Assembly (NCBI GenBank): GCA_023444055.1
Contig: JAEZRV010000008.1
Location: 62,001-126,000 of the forward strand
Direction of reading: 5' to 3'
Length of the DNA stretch: 64,000 nt
Source: Bacillota bacterium
GTDB taxonomy: Bacteria > Bacillota > Clostridia > Acetivibrionales > DSM-1351
Positions within the stretch are counted from its first letter, which is position 1. Each line of letters starts with the position of its first letter. A program made the translations under genes and the position numbers. Under the pieces are notes generated by a model that saw nothing but the letters and a program-made list of their open reading frames with translations, did no database searches and was not told the DNA's origin. This document shows positions 61,442 through 64,000 of this stretch, piece by piece.

Positions 61442-61873
61442 ATGAAAAAATTATATGTAAATGAAGATAGATGTTTAGGCTGCCATCTCTGCGAGTATTA
61501 TTGTGCATTTGCACATAGTGGTGCTAAGGATATGGTAAAGGCTTTTTCAAGAGAGGCAAAGCCGCAGCCGAGACTGACCATAGAAGAAGGCGATAATATT
61601 AATTTTGCAGTTTCATGCAGGCATTGCGAAGTGCCTCTGTGCGTGAAATCCTGTATTACAGGAGCAATGCAAAAGGATGAAGACGGCAGGGTTTTTGTAG
61701 ATGAATCAAGATGTGTAGGCTGTTATACTTGCATTCTTGTTTGCCCATACGGAGCTGTGCTTCCAGGGAAAGAAAAGGCGATTAAGAAATGTGACCTTTG
61801 TATAGAAAATGGTAAGCCTGCTTGTGCAGAAAACTGTCCTAATTTAGCTATTATATATGAGGAAAGGGAGTGA
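61442..61873 (+). CDS. 4Fe-4S ferredoxin subunit (HycB/DmsB-like)
   Basis: A 143-residue electron-transfer protein with four cysteine clusters: CLGCHLCEYYC, CRHCEVPLCVKSC, CVGCYTCILVCPYG and KKCDLCIENGKPACAENCP. These could hold up to four [4Fe-4S] centres. It lies between the FMN synthase subunit and a flavin reductase, so it probably carries electrons to GltB2. The start ATG 61442 follows GGGAGGTTAGT. About 250 bases with hairpins separate it from GltB2. Confidence 0.9.
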   Translation: MKKLYVNEDRCLGCHLCEYYCAFAHSGAKDMVKAFSREAKPQPRLTIEEGDNINFAVSCRHCEVPLCVKSCITGAMQKDEDGRVFVDESRCVGCYTCILVCPYGAVLPGKEKAIKKCDLCIENGKPACAENCPNLAIIYEERE

Positions 61874-61879
61874 TTTTAA

Positions 61880-63100
61880 TTGAGGTATGTTATAATTGGC
61901 AATTCAGCTGCAGCAATTGGTTGCGTTAGTGGTATAAGAACCATTGATACAGATTCTGAAATTACATTAATATCAGATGAACCACATTTTACCTACTCTC
62001 GTCCTCTGATATCCTATTGGCTTAAAAGTAAAGTGAATGACGAAAAAATGTATTATCGGAATAGTGATTTTTATGAGAGTAATAATTGTAGAGCTCTTTT
62101 GGGTAAAAAAGCAATAAAGATAGATTCAGTATCAAAGCGTGTTGTCTTAGAGGATGGAAGCAATGTTGAATATGACAAATTATTAGTTGCAACTGGTTCA
62201 TCACCATTTGTTCCTCCTGTTGAAGGATTGAAAGAGGCTAAGAATGCATTTACCTTTATGAAATGGGATAGCGTAAAAGAGATTAAAGCTACTGTTAACA
62301 AAGATTCAAAGGTTGTAATAATGGGAGCTGGCCTTATTGGGCTTAAAGCCGCGGAAGGACTCCAAGAGCTATGCGAAGACATTACTGTTGTTGATATGGC
62401 AGATAGAATACTTCCAAGTATCCTTGATAAAAGAGGTGCAGATTTTGTTCAAAGGCATATAGAAACAAATAATATAAAATTCATATTAAATGATGCAGCT
62501 CAGTCAGTGAAGAACAATTCTATTATATTAAAATCAGGGAATACACTTAGCTATGATGTGTTGATTATAGCAGTTGGTGTCAGACCGAATATAGAACTAT
62601 TAAAAGATGCTGGTGGAAATGTCAATAGAGGAATTGTAACTGATAACAGTCAACAAACATCATTACAAGACATATATGCTGCAGGAGATTGTACCGAAAG
62701 CTTTGATATCTGTACAGAACAAAATAAGATACTTGCACTTTTACCAAATGCATATATGCAAGGTGAAATTGCAGGAATAAATATGGCAGGTGGATATAAA
62801 ACCTTTGATACAGCAATGCCAATGAATGCTATAGGCTTCTTTGGGCTTCATTTGTTAACTGCTGGCAGTATGGAAGGCGAATGTGTTGAAACCATTGATG
62901 AAAATAATTATAAGAAAATGTTTTTTGTAGATGGATTTTTGAAGGGATATATTCTGATTGGTGAAATAAGCAGAGCAGGAATATACACATCGCTTATAAG
63001 AGAAAAAACACATATGGAAGAGGTAGACAGCAATTTATTAAAGGATAGTCCACAGCTTTTAGCATTTAATAAAAATACACGTAAAACAAAGCTAGGTTAA
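61880..63100 (+). CDS. NAD(P)H-dependent FAD oxidoreductase
   Basis: A 406-residue pyridine-nucleotide-disulfide-type flavoprotein, probably the electron input of the glutamate synthase. The FAD motif is YVIIGNSAAAIGC at the N-terminus, where Ser-Ala-Ala replaces the classic Gly-x-Gly. The NAD motif is VVIMGAGLIGLKAAEGL near residue 150, and the second FAD motif is DIYAAGDCTES. It resembles nitrite-reductase/rubredoxin-reductase-like enzymes. The start is TTG 61880 behind GGGAGTG; it lies 6 bases after the ferredoxin stop. Confidence 0.9.
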   Translation: MRYVIIGNSAAAIGCVSGIRTIDTDSEITLISDEPHFTYSRPLISYWLKSKVNDEKMYYRNSDFYESNNCRALLGKKAIKIDSVSKRVVLEDGSNVEYDKLLVATGSSPFVPPVEGLKEAKNAFTFMKWDSVKEIKATVNKDSKVVIMGAGLIGLKAAEGLQELCEDITVVDMADRILPSILDKRGADFVQRHIETNNIKFILNDAAQSVKNNSIILKSGNTLSYDVLIIAVGVRPNIELLKDAGGNVNRGIVTDNSQQTSLQDIYAAGDCTESFDICTEQNKILALLPNAYMQGEIAGINMAGGYKTFDTAMPMNAIGFFGLHLLTAGSMEGECVETIDENNYKKMFFVDGFLKGYILIGEISRAGIYTSLIREKTHMEEVDSNLLKDSPQLLAFNKNTRKTKLG

Positions 63101-63226
63101 CATAGTTGTAGCTAAGTTAGTTAGCAGACTATTAAAATCATAATTGGCTTTTAAAAAATGATGATAAATCTTAATTAGACTTTTAAGGAAATGTGTGATT
63201 AAGTAACCAAGATAGGGGGTATAAAA

Positions 63227-63946
63227 ATGAGAATATCTGTTGGTAATACTTACTATACTGAAATAAATGAGCAGATTAGAAATACTGCTGATAATAATAT
63301 CGTTTTAGATGAAGTTTACGGTCAACGGTATATAGGGTGTGGGGTTAGTGGTAAACAAATAACAGTTAATGGGACCCCTGGCAATGCTTTAGGCTCATAT
63401 ATGAATGGTGCTAATATAATAGTAAATGGAAATGCTCAGGATGCAACAGGAGATACAATGAATGATGGCTCCATTATTATACATGGAAATTGCGGAGATA
63501 CTACTGGATATGGCATGCGTGGTGGAAAGATACTTATTAAAGGCAATGCAGGGTATCGTGTTGGAATTCACATAAAGGAGTACGAAGAACAAAAACCATT
63601 AGTCATTGTAGGTGGCAGAACAGGTGATTTCCTTGGGGAATACCTTGCTGGTGGAGTAGTAATTGTACTTGGTATTGGAACTGATGGGATTCCAGTAGGG
63701 AATTTCTGTGGAACAGGCATGCATGGAGGAGTTATTTATTTAAGATGTGATAAAGTTCCAGAGGGGTTACCTCCTCAGGTTAGTGCTGAAACAGTAGATG
63801 GTCTAGAAAAGAAGCTTATTGAAGGTCATATTGCAGAGTTTTGCTACAACTTTGGGTATGATAAGGATGAACTGCTGAAAGCGAATTTTATAAAGCTAAC
63901 CGCAAATACAAAAAACCCGTATAAGCAATTGTATACACATAATTAA
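63227..63946 (+). CDS. Glutamate synthase GXGXG subunit (GltB3)
   Basis: A 239-residue right-handed beta-helix corresponding to the C-terminal GXGXG domain of the large glutamate synthase subunit. Repeated G-x-x-x-G turns are seen (YIGCGVSGK, GNCGDTTGYGMRGG, GRTGDFLGEYLAGG, GTGMHGGVIYLR). The domain links the glutaminase and FMN centres in the fused enzyme; here it is a separate chain. GATAGGGGG precedes the ATG. It ends 54 bases before the window edge. Confidence 0.92.
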   Translation: MRISVGNTYYTEINEQIRNTADNNIVLDEVYGQRYIGCGVSGKQITVNGTPGNALGSYMNGANIIVNGNAQDATGDTMNDGSIIIHGNCGDTTGYGMRGGKILIKGNAGYRVGIHIKEYEEQKPLVIVGGRTGDFLGEYLAGGVVIVLGIGTDGIPVGNFCGTGMHGGVIYLRCDKVPEGLPPQVSAETVDGLEKKLIEGHIAEFCYNFGYDKDELLKANFIKLTANTKNPYKQLYTHN

Positions 63947-64000
63947 AATTAGTATAAAATTGTAGTTGAATCAGAGAAGCTTTTTACTGAACTGTAAAAA

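Overview
The window looks like a chromosomal segment of an anaerobic, spore-forming, low-GC Clostridia (Bacillota). This is suggested by the AT-rich base composition, strong AGGAGG ribosome sites with TTG/GTG starts, a GerMN spore-germination domain, type III glutamine synthetase, many radical-SAM and ferredoxin-type Fe-S proteins, an SLH-anchored protease and no sign of aerobic respiration. It could be a relative of Ruminiclostridium, but the sequence alone does not fix the species.

Layout. 1-8.2 kb is a housekeeping mixture: a signal peptidase I cut by the window edge, an acyl-ACP thioesterase overlapping a GerMN protein, a YdcF protein, an MFS transporter, a YwaF-type membrane protein, a 50-residue zinc-ribbon protein behind a ~300 nt leader, and a Rieske-FAD oxidoreductase. 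8.3-24.0 kb is a peptide natural-product island. On the minus strand lie two radical-SAM/SPASM enzymes, each behind a small double-glycine precursor with repeated Tyr motifs, plus a likely two-peptide bacteriocin with an immunity-like membrane protein. On the plus strand are an unrecognised protein, a C39 peptidase-ABC exporter, an HlyD adaptor, a TolC-like coiled-coil protein and an M16C protease with an SLH-like tail. asnB follows. 26.3-32.8 kb is an arsenic/thiol-redox island (arsR, arsP-like permease, ferredoxin, two membrane-anchored thioredoxins, ccdA, a mini-thioredoxin, ACR3, arsC). 32.8-35.1 kb holds decayed genes. 35.2-48.2 kb is a PUFA-synthase-like iterative polyketide/fatty-acid locus (KS-AT-ACP-ACP, KR, KS-CLF-AT-DH-DH, PfaD-type enoyl reductase), followed by a glycogen branching enzyme. 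50.7-63.9 kb is nitrogen assimilation: glnN, a gatCAB plus archaeal-type aspartyl-tRNA synthetase operon (minus strand), and a split, archaeal-type glutamate synthase operon (plus strand).

How parts work together. The bacteriocin genes probably share the one GG-specific exporter. The PUFA-like genes would form one megasynthase; its KR is separated from the ACPs only by an A9 slippery tract in the -1 configuration. The leaders of gatCAB-aspS, glnN and the glutamate synthase operon each contain a short stem with hexaloop AA(A/T)G(A/G)C, whose 3' arm is also the 5' arm of an intrinsic terminator. asnB has a weaker version. All four operons make or consume glutamine, so I read this as a shared antitermination regulon resembling one half of an ANTAR target.

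Two families of short repeats also recur in front of unrelated genes: a hairpin with a micro-ORF before the TolC-like gene, ccdA and gatA, and an AAAAACCACAAGTGGTTTTT hairpin before arsC and the glutamate-synthase ferredoxin. I saw no tRNA, rRNA, CRISPR array or intact insertion sequence.
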